Of a stretch of DNA of 42,524 bases, positions 1 to 9,447 are shown piece by piece. The stretch lies in assembly GCF_000730665.1 (NCBI RefSeq), contig NZ_BBIV01000038.1, positions 1 to 42,524 of the forward strand. Direction: 5' to 3'. Every line of letters begins with the position of its first letter. Positions within the stretch are counted from its first letter, which is position 1. This DNA is from Pseudomonas plecoglossicida NBRC 103162 = DSM 15088. GTDB lineage: Bacteria > Pseudomonadota > Gammaproteobacteria > Pseudomonadales > Pseudomonadaceae. The notes beneath the pieces are model-generated. The model saw only the letters and a list, made by a program, of their open reading frames with translations. It did not search any database and was not told the origin of the DNA. The position numbers were made by a program, and so were the translations under genes.

Positions 1-50
1 GCTCGCGATGCGCCGCGCGGGCGGCGCTCGATCTCAAGAGCGCTGCAACT

Positions 51-404
51 CTACCGGCAGGCCTCAAGCCGCCTGTTCCAGTCCCCCGCATGGCTGCGGG
101 TACAGGCCTCTTCACTGTCGAACCGCACGTGCCATCCTGGGTTATCCAACGCCACGCCAGCCTCGTCCAGAGCCTTGGACGTCAGCTCGATCATGCGTGC
201 TTTAGCATTCCCGGCCAGGGCGGCTGCCTTGTCCGCCTCGCGCTCGAACACCCAGATGATGCGCAGGCTGGCAGGGAAGTCGGCGGGGTCCAGGCGGTGG
301 GTCAGCCAGGTGAACCCGACGATTTCAGCTTTCGCGGTTTCGCAGGCGTCGGTCAGGCAGGCGACCAGTTCGCGCTCAAGGCGCGCCAGTTCGCGTTTGT
401 TCAT
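51..404 (-). CDS. conserved hypothetical protein, 117 aa
   Basis: Small cytoplasmic-looking protein with no signal peptide or membrane segment. The N-terminus is charged and helical (MNKRELARLERELVA) and is followed by a mixed alpha/beta stretch with WVFEREADKAAAL and the ending HVRFDSEEACTRSHAGDW. I recognise it only as a type of small hypothetical protein common in Pseudomonas, sometimes loosely labelled a Fis-type regulator; I see no helix-turn-helix that would justify that label. The ATG at 404 is chosen because it gives the usual MNKREL start. A GTG at 413 would add three residues and would overlap the stop of the glyoxalase gene as GTGA, so the two genes are probably translationally coupled. 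Function unknown. Confidence 0.7.
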   Translation of the reverse strand: MNKRELARLERELVACLTDACETAKAEIVGFTWLTHRLDPADFPASLRIIWVFEREADKAAALAGNAKARMIELTSKALDEAGVALDNPGWHVRFDSEEACTRSHAGDWNRRLEACR

Positions 405-409
405 GGCAT

Positions 410-787
410 TCACTGGGCGGTTTCGTCGTCGATCTGCTGGCAGAAGCGCAGCAGGTTGCCGAACGGATCGTGGATCTGCATCTGCAGCCCCCAGTCAACG
501 GGCTCGGCATGGGGGCGGGAATAACCGTACTGCTTGTCTTGCAGCTCGCGCTCCAGTGCGCGCAGGTCTTCGGTGCGGGCAAACACGGTAGAGCCTGGGC
601 AGGCATCGCCGTGGTGTTCGCTCAGGTGCAGGATCAGCCCGTCACGGTGGATTTGCGCATAAAGCGGCAGGTCCGGGCTGAAGCGGTGCTCCCAGTCCAG
701 GTTGAAGCCGAGAAAGTCCAGGTAGAACTCCTTGGCCTTTTCGACCGAGAAGATGCGCAGCACGGGGATGGCGGGGGCGAGTGACAT
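410..787 (-). CDS. glyoxalase/bleomycin-resistance fold (VOC) protein, 125 aa
   Basis: A single-domain vicinal-oxygen-chelate protein. The beginning (MSLAPAIPVLRIFSVEKAKEFYLDFLGF) is the standard first beta-alpha unit, and DPFGNLLRFCQ near the C-terminus is the usual final strand. The motif HLSEHHGDACPGSTV in the middle resembles the glyoxalase relatives that Pseudomonas genomes annotate as bleomycin-resistance-like or glyoxalase superfamily proteins. The substrate cannot be told from sequence. The start at 787 is preceded on the minus strand by AAGGAA at a good distance; the open frame extends upstream, but those residues look like non-coding sequence. It is followed directly by the small hypothetical gene at 51-404, likely in one transcript. 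Confidence 0.8.
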   Translation of the reverse strand: MSLAPAIPVLRIFSVEKAKEFYLDFLGFNLDWEHRFSPDLPLYAQIHRDGLILHLSEHHGDACPGSTVFARTEDLRALERELQDKQYGYSRPHAEPVDWGLQMQIHDPFGNLLRFCQQIDDETAQ

Positions 788-935
788 GGCGGTTCCTTGG
801 CCTTGAGTAATCCACGACTGTAGCGCAGCACCGGAACGGGGCCAAGCCGCGCGCTCGCATTGTGCGACGTGCCGCGTGTATGCCCCATGCCAGAGCCTTC
901 GCATCGCAGATTTCATTTTCATTCACCTGCGCAGT

Positions 936-952
936 TGGCCCGCTACCTGCTA
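936..952 (+). promoter_or_regulatory. candidate sigma-54 (-24/-12) promoter of the urease operon
   Basis: TGGCCC-GCTAC-CTGCTA has the invariant GG (937-938) and GC (949-950) exactly 12 bp apart, matching the TGGCAC-N5-TTGCW consensus with two substitutions. It lies 107 bp upstream of the ureD start, in the 271-bp gap (788-1058) that contains no gene. Urease in Pseudomonas is commonly under nitrogen control, so an RpoN/NtrC promoter would make sense. I did not find a convincing NtrC palindrome upstream. A single match of this quality can arise by chance. Confidence 0.4.
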
Positions 953-1058
953 TATCCCAGCCATCGAATTTGATCGAGTGGTCAGGCCAGACACGCTTGT
1001 GTGCGTTGGCCGTGATCCTCCAGGCGGCCGCAAGGCCAGGAAAATCGGGGACTGCAGG

Positions 1059-1892
1059 ATGTCGCTCGCCGTACAGGTGGATAACGCTGAAAAGGATGCA
1101 GGCTGGAGCGCCCACCTGCAGTTGCGATTCATCGAGCGCAATGGTGTGACCCGCCTTGGTGCGCGCCGTCATTTCGGACCTCTTTTGGTGCAGCGCCCGT
1201 TCCACCCGGAAGGCGCGCCGTGCCACGTCTATGTACTGCACCCCCCCGGCGGCATCGTCGCCGGTGACCGGCTGGAGCTGGACATCCACCTGGAGCCCGG
1301 CAGCCATGCGCTGCTGACCATGCCCGGGGCCAGCAAGTTCTACCGCAGCATCGGCCCGACCGCCTGCCTGACCCAGCACTTCTACCTGCAGGCCGGCAGC
1401 ACGCTGGAGTGGTTGCCCCAGGACAGCATCTTCTTCTCCGGTGCCCGTGCCAGCCTGGACAGCCGCTTCACCCTGGAGCCCGGTGCCCGTCTGCTGGCCT
1501 GGGAAACCCTGTGTCTGGGCCGCCCAGTGATGAATGAACGCTTCGACCAGGGCGCCCTGGACAGTCGCCTGCGCGTCGAACTGCCCGGCGACCCCGGCCT
1601 GCACGAGCGCCTGCGCATCCGCGGCGGGCAGTTGGGCAAGCTGGGCGGACACCCGTTGTCCGCCACCTTCTGTGCAGCACCGGCAGACCCAGCCGTGCTG
1701 GAGCAGGTCAGGGCGCTGCTCGACGAGCTGGAAACGCCCGCGGGCGCGACCTTGCTTGGCTCGCTGCTGGTGATCCGCCTGCTCGACCACGACAACCAAC
1801 ACCTGCAACGTACCCTGCAGCGCCTCTGGCACGTCCTGCGGCCGGCCGTTCTCGGCCTGCCTGCGTGCCCGCCGCGCATCTGGGCCACTTGA
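1059..1892 (+). CDS. ureD: urease accessory protein UreD
   Basis: Accessory scaffold protein of 277 aa that binds the urease apoprotein and, with UreF and UreG, forms the complex that delivers nickel and CO2 to the active site. Family features are visible: HLQLRFIERNGVTRLGARRH near the N-terminus, GPLLVQRPFHPEG, a cysteine-containing HVYVLHPPGGIVAGD, and LTMPGASKFYRS. The length is normal for UreD. The frame is open from 876, but the first 61 codons lack UreD similarity, and ATG 1059, 8 bp after a GGGG, gives the usual start. It is the first gene of a run of eight urease genes on the same strand, with ureA starting 9 bp downstream. Confidence 0.93.
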   Translation: MSLAVQVDNAEKDAGWSAHLQLRFIERNGVTRLGARRHFGPLLVQRPFHPEGAPCHVYVLHPPGGIVAGDRLELDIHLEPGSHALLTMPGASKFYRSIGPTACLTQHFYLQAGSTLEWLPQDSIFFSGARASLDSRFTLEPGARLLAWETLCLGRPVMNERFDQGALDSRLRVELPGDPGLHERLRIRGGQLGKLGGHPLSATFCAAPADPAVLEQVRALLDELETPAGATLLGSLLVIRLLDHDNQHLQRTLQRLWHVLRPAVLGLPACPPRIWAT

Positions 1893-1901
1893 GAGAGCGC
1901 C

Positions 1902-2204
1902 ATGGAGCTGACCCCGAGAGAGAAAGACAAACTGCTGCTGTTCACCGCCGCACTGCTGGCTGAACGGCGCCTGGCCCGTGGCCTGAAGCTCAACTACCCG
2001 GAAGCGGTGGCGCTGATCAGCGCCGCTGTGCTCGAAGGCGCCCGCGATGGCCGCACGGTGGCCGAGCTGATGAGCCTGGGCCGCGAAGTGATCGGCCGTG
2101 AGCAGGTCATGGATGGCGTTGCCGAGATGCTCCATGACGTGCAGGTCGAGGCCACATTCCCCGACGGCACCAAGCTGGTGACCGTGCATGACCCCATCGT
2201 CTGA
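1902..2204 (+). CDS. ureA: urease subunit gamma
   Basis: The 100-aa smallest structural subunit of urease (urea + H2O to ammonia and carbamate), which packs with UreB and UreC in the (alpha-beta-gamma)3 enzyme. The sequence is full length and canonical: MELTPREKDKLLLFTAALLAE at the start, LNYPEAVALISAA in the middle, GREVIGREQVMDGV and FPDGTKLVTVHDPIV at the end. The ribosome site GAGAGAG lies just before the ATG. The next gene, ureB, starts 19 bp downstream, so expression as one operon is expected. Confidence 0.97.
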   Translation: MELTPREKDKLLLFTAALLAERRLARGLKLNYPEAVALISAAVLEGARDGRTVAELMSLGREVIGREQVMDGVAEMLHDVQVEATFPDGTKLVTVHDPIV

Positions 2205-2223
2205 CCTGGCCCAGGAGCCCCGC

Positions 2224-2537
2224 ATGATCCCAGGTGAAATTCAGGTCGCCGACGGCGACATCGAGCTCAACGGCGGCCGTGCCACGGTCAGCGTCAGCGT
2301 GGCCAATCACGGCGACCGGCCGGTGCAGGTCGGCTCGCACTACCACTTCTACGAGGTCAATGATGCGCTGGTGTTCGAACGCGAGCCGACGCTCGGTTTC
2401 CGCCTCGACATCCCGGCCGGTACCGCCGTGCGTTTCGAACCGGGCCAGTCGCGCACCGTGCAGCTGGTGGCCTATGCCGGCAAGCGTGAGGTCTACGGCT
2501 TCCAGGGCAAGGTGATGGGCGCGCTGGAGGGCAGGGC

Positions 2538-2541
<4 letters not shown>
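2224..2541 (+). CDS. ureB: urease subunit beta
   Basis: The 105-aa beta subunit of urease. It shows the family opening MIPGEIQVADGDIELN, the HYHFYEVNDALVFER block, the stretch GFRLDIPAGTAVRFEPGQ and the ending GFQGKVMGAL. The ORF is open upstream to 2188, but the ATG at 2224 gives the conserved start of the family and leaves a normal 19-bp gap after ureA. The stop codon overlaps the ureC start as ATGA (2538-2541), which usually indicates translational coupling and would help keep subunit ratios equal. Confidence 0.97.
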
Positions 2542-4241
<1,700 letters not shown>

Positions 4242-4251
4242 AGGAGCGAAC

Positions 4252-4737
4252 ATGATTGTCCTGACCCGCCGGATAGGCACTGCCGACACGGTTACCGGAA
4301 CCCTCACCCTGGACGTCGACAGCCGTATCAAGAGCCGGCTGCGCGTGACCCTCGATGACGGCCGCGAAGCTGGCCTGATGCTCGAACGTGGCCACTTGCT
4401 GCGTGGCGGCGAGTTGCTGGCCGATGCTGACGGCAGCCAGGTGGTGCGCGTGCTTGCCGCCCCCGAGAGGGTTTCCACAGTGCGCTGCGACGACCTGCAT
4501 CTGCTGGCCCGTGCCGCCTACCACCTGGGCAACCGCCATGTGCCGTTGCAGATAGAGCCTGGCCTGTTGCGCTACCAGCATGACCATGTGCTGGACGAGA
4601 TGCTGCGCGGCCTGGGCCTGGCGGTAATCACCGAACAGGCGCCATTCGAGCCGGAAGCCGGTGCCTACCAGAGCGCGCCACACAGCCATGGCCACGGCCA
4701 CGATCACCCGTTCGTGCGTCTGCCAGCCCATTCCTGA
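4252..4737 (+). CDS. ureE: urease nickel metallochaperone UreE
   Basis: A 161-aa nickel chaperone that supplies Ni2+ to the UreDFG complex. The N-terminal domain begins MIVLTRRIG and includes RLRVTLDDGREAGLMLERGHLLRGGELL, followed by the metal-binding Hsp40-like half with YHLGNRHVPLQIEPG and HDHVLDEMLRGLG. The C-terminus carries a short histidine-rich tail (HSHGHGHDH), shorter than the long His tail of Klebsiella UreE but sufficient for extra nickel binding. A strong ribosome site, AAGGAG at 4241-4246, sits directly after the ureC stop and fixes the start at 4252. Confidence 0.95.
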   Translation: MIVLTRRIGTADTVTGTLTLDVDSRIKSRLRVTLDDGREAGLMLERGHLLRGGELLADADGSQVVRVLAAPERVSTVRCDDLHLLARAAYHLGNRHVPLQIEPGLLRYQHDHVLDEMLRGLGLAVITEQAPFEPEAGAYQSAPHSHGHGHDHPFVRLPAHS

Positions 4738-4757
4738 CCTGCCTGATGGAGTTACCC

Positions 4758-5303
4758 ATGAAAAAGACTTTCGCCCTTGTTCTGCTGATGGTCGCGCTGC
4801 CGGCCTTCGCCCACCCCGGGCACGACAGCAACCCGCTGCAGGATGGCCTGCTGCACCCGCTGACTGGTCTCGACCACTTGCTGATGCTGCTGGGGACCGG
4901 TGTGCTGGCCGCGCTGACCCGACGCAACCTGAGCCTGCCCCTGGCGACCCTGGCGGCGATGTTCGCGGGCGCCGCAGGCGGCCACCTGTTCGGTGGCGTG
5001 GTGGGCATGGAAACCGTGATCGCCGTGTCCGTGCTGGTGGCCGCCGCCGCCGTGCTGCTGCCCAGCCGCCAGTTGCTGCTGGCCCTGGCGATGCCGGTGT
5101 TCGCCTTGTTCCATGGCTGGGCCCATGGCGTCGAGGCCACCCCCAGCGCGTTCTGGCAGTTCAGCGCCGGCTTCGTCACGGTCAGCGGCTTGCTGTTGCT
5201 GGTGGGCTTTGCCGTTGGCTGCCTGCTGCGCCGTCACAGTGGCCTGCAGAAGGCGTTCGGCTCTGGCCTGCTGGCCGGTGCCGCGCTGGTGCTGGCCGGT
5301 TGA
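4758..5303 (+). CDS. ureJ: HupE/UreJ family membrane protein, probable nickel permease
   Basis: A 181-aa protein with a cleavable signal-like N-terminus (KKTFALVLLMVALPAFA) followed by the HupE/UreJ hallmark HPGHD, the second motif HPLTGLDHLLMLLGTG, and later FALFHGWAHGVE. About six hydrophobic segments follow. HupE/UreJ proteins are secondary nickel transporters tied to hydrogenase or urease clusters, and the His/Asp motifs are thought to bind the metal. It sits between ureE and ureF. The ATG at 4746 is in frame, but 4758 gives a proper signal peptide and has GGAG upstream. The stop shares one base with the ureF start (TGATG). Confidence 0.9.
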   Translation: MKKTFALVLLMVALPAFAHPGHDSNPLQDGLLHPLTGLDHLLMLLGTGVLAALTRRNLSLPLATLAAMFAGAAGGHLFGGVVGMETVIAVSVLVAAAAVLLPSRQLLLALAMPVFALFHGWAHGVEATPSAFWQFSAGFVTVSGLLLLVGFAVGCLLRRHSGLQKAFGSGLLAGAALVLAG

Positions 5304-5977
5304 TGGGCAGCGACCTGGCGCTGCTGCGCCTGCTGCAGCTGGCCAGCCCAGGCCTGCCGGTGGGTGGCTTCACTTACTCGCAGGGTCTGGAATGGGCCGT
5401 GGAAGCGGGCTGGGTGCGCGATGCCGCCAGCTTCAGCGCCTGGCAGGGCGAACAGTTGCACGACACCCTGGCCTGCCTGGACTGGCCTGTGCTGGCGCGG
5501 CTTTACCACGCCTGCCAGGCCGACGACCCCGATGCTTTCGGCCGCTGGAGCCGCTTTCTGCTGGCCAACCGTGAAACCGCCGAGTTGCGCCTTGAAGAGC
5601 AGCAACGCGGCGCGGCCCTGACCCGGCTGCTCGATGGCTGGCAGTTGGCCCAGGCCCCGGCCTGGCGTGCGAGCCTGGAACTCAGTCAGCTGGGCGGCAT
5701 GGCCTGGCTGGCCGTGCACTGGTCGATCCCGCTGCGCCAGTTGGCCCTCGGCCATGCCTTCGCCTGGCTGGAGGGTGCAGTCATGGCCGGGGTCAAGCTG
5801 GTGCCGTTCGGCCAACAGGCGGCGCAGACCCTGTTGCGTGACCTGGGCGCAGCCTTGCCCGGGCTGCTCGACCATGCCCTGACCCTTGGCGATGACCAGC
5901 TGGGCGGCGGCCTGCCGTTGCTGGCGATTGCCTCATCGCGTCACGAAACCCAATACACCCGATTGTTCCGTTCCTGA
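5303..5977 (+). CDS. ureF: urease accessory protein UreF
   Basis: A 224-aa helical accessory protein that acts with UreD as the platform and GTPase regulator for UreG during nickel insertion. Family motifs are present: LLRLLQLASPGLPVGGFTYSQGLE at the N-terminus, FLLANRETAELRLEEQQRG in the middle and LAIASSRHETQYTRLFRS at the C-terminus, which is the conserved UreD-contacting tail. The frame is open far upstream inside ureE and ureJ, but the UreF family starts at MGSDLALLRL. That start overlaps the ureJ stop by one base, so translation is probably coupled. Confidence 0.95.
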   Translation: MGSDLALLRLLQLASPGLPVGGFTYSQGLEWAVEAGWVRDAASFSAWQGEQLHDTLACLDWPVLARLYHACQADDPDAFGRWSRFLLANRETAELRLEEQQRGAALTRLLDGWQLAQAPAWRASLELSQLGGMAWLAVHWSIPLRQLALGHAFAWLEGAVMAGVKLVPFGQQAAQTLLRDLGAALPGLLDHALTLGDDQLGGGLPLLAIASSRHETQYTRLFRS

Positions 5978-5988
5978 GGACTGCCTTC

Positions 5989-6612
<624 letters not shown>

Positions 6613-6617
6613 GCCCT

Positions 6618-7346
6618 TCACTCATGGCAGCAGTGCGGCTTGCCCGGTTGCCCCTCGTAGCGATCGTGGTGTCGCACCCAGTCCATGGTCCCGGCCTCGT
6701 TGCGCCCCAGGGGCGCGATGTCGAGGAAGTTGTAGGTGTTGACCAGGATGTCCAGCCCGCGGGCGTAGGTCGAGTAGGTGTGATACACCGTGCCGTCCTG
6801 GTCGCGGTAGAAGGCGCTCAATCCCGGTAGCTCGGATTCGTTGCCGGTGTACGGTTCATAGTTGTACTGCCGCTCGCCCTGGCTGCCGACACTGACGCCG
6901 AACGCTTCGTTGAAGCCGCTGCCCTGGGACGAATACCAGGGGAAACGCCAGCCCATCCGCTGGCGGAATGCCTGGAATTGGGCATACGCCGCACGCGACA
7001 CCGCGACCAGCGATACATCGTGATGCGCCAGATGCAGGTTGGCGCCATCGAAGTGGTCGGCCAGGAACGAGCAGCCGGGGCAGCCTTCGCTCCAGCCTTC
7101 GGCGAACATGAAGTGGTAGACCAGCAATTGGCTGCGCCCGGCGAACAGGTCGGCGAGGCTCAGTTCGCCGTCCGGCCCGTGAAAGCGATAGTCGTGCTCG
7201 ACCTTGACCCAGGGCAGGGCGCGCCGTGCAGCGGCCAGTTCATCGCGCTGGTGGGTGAAGGCTTTCTCGTGCAGCCAGAGTTGCCGGCGCGCTGCCAGCC
7301 ATTGGCTGCGTGAGACGACTTCGTGACCTTTATCTGAATGACTCAT
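6618..7346 (-). CDS. DUF899 family thioredoxin-like protein, 242 aa
   Basis: A soluble protein of the DUF899 family, a thioredoxin-fold group often annotated as AhpC/TSA-like. Recognisable blocks are REWLAAR-like RSQWLAARRQLWLHEKAFTHQRDELAAARRALP, the strand YDFHG-like YRFHGPDGELSLADLFAGRSQLLVYHFMF, and GWSEGCPGCSF with a CPGC pair in the position of the redox cysteines. The C-terminal part TVYHTYSTYARGLDIL and the closing YNFLDIAPLGRNEAG are also typical. The precise biochemical role is not established for this family. The ATG at 7346 has GGAG about 9 bp upstream. It is convergent with ureG. Confidence 0.85.
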   Translation of the reverse strand: MSHSDKGHEVVSRSQWLAARRQLWLHEKAFTHQRDELAAARRALPWVKVEHDYRFHGPDGELSLADLFAGRSQLLVYHFMFAEGWSEGCPGCSFLADHFDGANLHLAHHDVSLVAVSRAAYAQFQAFRQRMGWRFPWYSSQGSGFNEAFGVSVGSQGERQYNYEPYTGNESELPGLSAFYRDQDGTVYHTYSTYARGLDILVNTYNFLDIAPLGRNEAGTMDWVRHHDRYEGQPGKPHCCHE

Positions 7347-7459
7347 GGCGGTGACTCCGCGCTGGGGGATTCATTCAATGGTCGAGCGGGTGAGGCCTGT
7401 TTCGACAGATTAGGCAGAAGGGCGACGAATGGACGCGGCTCCCACAGGGATCGAACGAC

Positions 7460-8119
7460 TTACGCTTGCATGGCTTGGATCAGCGCCCACAGCCGCGGAT
7501 CATTGAAATCATCCACCACCAGCTCTGCACCTGCTTCGATGAGTCGCTCCGGCGTCTGCGTAGTCGCCACCCCTACGGTAAAGATCCCGGCATCACTGGC
7601 CGCCTTCACCCCCGGCAGCGAGTCCTCGAACGCCAGTGCCTGCCCGGCCGACGCCCGCAGTCGTTCCAGCCCGGTCAGGTAGGGCAGAGGATCAGGCTTG
7701 GCCCGCGCCAGCTCCTCGGCCACCAGCACGTGCTCGAAGCGCTCGCCCAGGCCCATCGCCGCCAGCATGTGTTCGGCGTTGAGCCGGGGCGCGTTGGTCA
7801 CCACGCACATGCCAAGCCCATGGGCCTGGGCATGGTCCAGCAAACGCAACAGGCCCGGCATGGGTTCGAGCGCCGGCGCCAGTTCGCGAAACAGCGCCTC
7901 CTTGCGTTCGGCCAGCGCCTGGCACTCTGGCACGCTGGCCTTGGGAAACAGCTCGGCGAACAGCTCGCCGTTGGCCCGGCCACTGACCTGGGCGTCGAAC
8001 TGCGCCTGGGTCAGTTCACGCCCGTCGTACGCGTGCAGCAACTGGCGAAACGCCTGCAGATGCAGGGTGTCGGTGTCGGTCAGGGTTCCGTCGAGGTCGA
8101 ACAGCAGGGCGGTCAGCAT
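7460..8119 (-). CDS. HAD superfamily hydrolase, beta-phosphoglucomutase-like phosphatase
   Basis: A 219-aa HAD-IA enzyme. Motif I is FDLDGTLTDTDTLH at residues about 7-20, with the nucleophile and acid Asp pair; motif II is VVTNAPR; the conserved Lys is in ARAKPDPLPYLTGL; and the last acidic motif is AFEDSLPGVKAA. A four-helix cap lies between motifs I and II, as in beta-phosphoglucomutase and phosphoglycolate phosphatase relatives. The substrate cannot be assigned. The ATG at 8119 begins just before the DxDGT motif, as in the family; the longer open frame runs into the promoter region of the divergent lexA2 gene. The gene is divergent from lexA2 and separated from it by about 93 bp. Confidence 0.85.
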   Translation of the reverse strand: MLTALLFDLDGTLTDTDTLHLQAFRQLLHAYDGRELTQAQFDAQVSGRANGELFAELFPKASVPECQALAERKEALFRELAPALEPMPGLLRLLDHAQAHGLGMCVVTNAPRLNAEHMLAAMGLGERFEHVLVAEELARAKPDPLPYLTGLERLRASAGQALAFEDSLPGVKAASDAGIFTVGVATTQTPERLIEAGAELVVDDFNDPRLWALIQAMQA

Positions 8120-8204
8120 CAGGTATCCAGAGAGTTGAAAACACAAGCCAGGGGATGATAACGAAAGGTGACGACGAAGGGGGCTGTTCAGTGTACGCCG
8201 AAAA

Positions 8205-8220
8205 GAGTACAAATGTACTC
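8205..8220. promoter_or_regulatory. LexA2-type SOS operator overlapping the lexA2 start codon
   Basis: GAGTAC-AAAT-GTACTC is a perfect 16-bp palindrome that fits the P. putida LexA2 box AGTAC-N4-GTGCT (here GTACT) described for the second LexA of this group, and does not fit the CTG-N10-CAG box of classical LexA. It spans the likely ATG of lexA2 (8213), so repressor binding would cover the ribosome-binding and start region. Confidence 0.75.
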
Positions 8221-8830
8221 CATGGACAATCTCACTCCCAAACGCCGGGCAATCCTCGAATTCATCCGCGAGCGCATTGCCGACCATGGCCAGCCACCGA
8301 GCCTTGCCGACATCGCCAGCCGTTTCGGCTTCGCCTCACGCAGCGTTGCGCGCAAGCACATCACTGCCTTGTGCCAGGCGGGCCATATCGACGTCACGCC
8401 GAACCAGGCGCGGGGCATCCGTCTGGCCGAGCCCTTGCGCCGCCCGGAAATCCTCGAGGTGCCAGTGCTGGGCCAGGTCGCGGCAGGCGCCCCCATAGGC
8501 CCGGACCTGGATATCCACGAGCAGTTGCTGCTCGACCCCAGCCTGTTCCGCCGAACCCCGGACTACCTGCTCAAGGTGCGTGGCGACTCGATGGTCGACG
8601 ACGGCATCTTCGACGGCGACCTGGTCGGTATCCGCCAGCAGGGCGATGCCCGTGACGGCCAGATCGTGGTCGCCCGACTCGACGGCGAAGTCACCATCAA
8701 GCGCCTGCAACGCCAACCCGGCGGCTATCGGCTGTTGCCACGCAACCCGGCCTACGCGCCGATCGATGTCGGGCCGGAGCGCGAGTTCTTCATCGAAGGC
8801 GTGTTCTGTGGCCTGTTGAGGCGTGACTGA
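8213..8830 (+). CDS. lexA2: LexA2, second LexA-type SOS repressor
   Basis: A 205-aa self-cleaving repressor. The winged helix-turn-helix lies at about residues 7-70 (SLADIASRFGFASRSVARKHI), with a recognition helix that differs from classical LexA. It is followed by the Ala91-Gly92 cleavage site (GQVAAGAP), the catalytic Ser126 (RGDSMVDDG) and Lys163 (DGEVTIKRL). After DNA damage, RecA filaments would trigger cleavage and release the downstream imuA-imuB-dnaE2 genes. The ATG at 8213 is preferred because AAGAG lies 5 bp upstream; ATG 8222 (MDNLTPKRR) is the alternative and has no such site. Its stop codon overlaps the imuA start as TGATG. The operator over its own start points to autoregulation. 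Confidence 0.92.
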   Translation: MYSMDNLTPKRRAILEFIRERIADHGQPPSLADIASRFGFASRSVARKHITALCQAGHIDVTPNQARGIRLAEPLRRPEILEVPVLGQVAAGAPIGPDLDIHEQLLLDPSLFRRTPDYLLKVRGDSMVDDGIFDGDLVGIRQQGDARDGQIVVARLDGEVTIKRLQRQPGGYRLLPRNPAYAPIDVGPEREFFIEGVFCGLLRRD

Positions 8831-9441
8831 TGGGCGCGGTGGTCGATCTCGATCGGCTGCTGGACCAGCGTCAGGTCTGGCGCGGACGGCAGGCCCAGGC
8901 TCGCCCCAGCGGCTTGCAGCCCACCGGCCACGCCGTGCTCGATGGGCGCCTGCCCGAGGGCGGCTGGCCTGCTGCGGCGCTCAGCGAATTGCTGCTGGCA
9001 AGCCCCGGATGCGGTGAATTGCAATTGCTCTGGCCCACGCTGGCACGCTTGACCGGCGAGGGTGGGCGCGTCGTGCTGGTGGCGCCGCCGTTCATCCCTT
9101 ATGCGCCGGCCTGGCAAGCGGCGGGTGTGGACCTGCAATGGCTGGTGCAGGTCGAGGCCGAGTCGCAGGACGCCCTCTGGGCTGCTGAGCAATGCCTGCG
9201 CTCTGGCAGTTGCGCCGCCGTGCTGTGCTGGCCGCAGCGGGCCGACGACCGTGCCCTGCGGCGTTTGCAGGTGGCCGCCGAAACGGGTCAGGCATTGGCA
9301 TTTGCCTGTCGGCCACAACAGGCGGCGCTCAACCCTTCACCCGCCGCATTGCGCATTGCCATCGACACCCAGCCGGCGCAGTGGCGCGTACTCAAATGCC
9401 GCGGTGGCCTGCCGCCGGCCGTGGCCATCCAGCGGGGCTGA
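8830..9441 (+). CDS. imuA: ImuA, translesion synthesis accessory protein (SulA/RecA-like)
   Basis: A 203-aa protein with the remote RecA-like fold of ImuA, whose partner genes imuB and dnaE2 follow directly. Visible landmarks are GGWPAAALSELLLASPGCGELQLLWP near residues 44-72, RVVLVAPPFIPYAPAW, SCAAVLCWPQRADDRALRRLQVAAE, and LAFACRPQQAALNPSPAALRI. The Walker A motif of true RecA is not seen, as expected for ImuA of this type. It works with ImuB and ImuC in damage-induced mutagenesis. The start codon overlaps the lexA2 stop by one base. Confidence 0.88.
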   Translation: MGAVVDLDRLLDQRQVWRGRQAQARPSGLQPTGHAVLDGRLPEGGWPAAALSELLLASPGCGELQLLWPTLARLTGEGGRVVLVAPPFIPYAPAWQAAGVDLQWLVQVEAESQDALWAAEQCLRSGSCAAVLCWPQRADDRALRRLQVAAETGQALAFACRPQQAALNPSPAALRIAIDTQPAQWRVLKCRGGLPPAVAIQRG

Positions 9442-9447
9442 TGCAAC

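Noticed and set aside
24..43. GCGCTC...GAGCGC stem at the left edge
   Set aside because: Six-base stem with no T-run, and no gene end can be seen to its left within the window.
642..2225. A 527-codon minus-strand frame across ureD and ureA
   Set aside because: Antisense of ureD and ureA in high-GC DNA; the translation has a low-complexity Gln/Gly/Ala composition and no motif.
7425..7450. REP-like piece GCGGCTCCCACAGGGATCG
   Set aside because: Only the outer half of the REP is present without the GCCGGC stem; possibly a decayed copy, but not supported enough to list.
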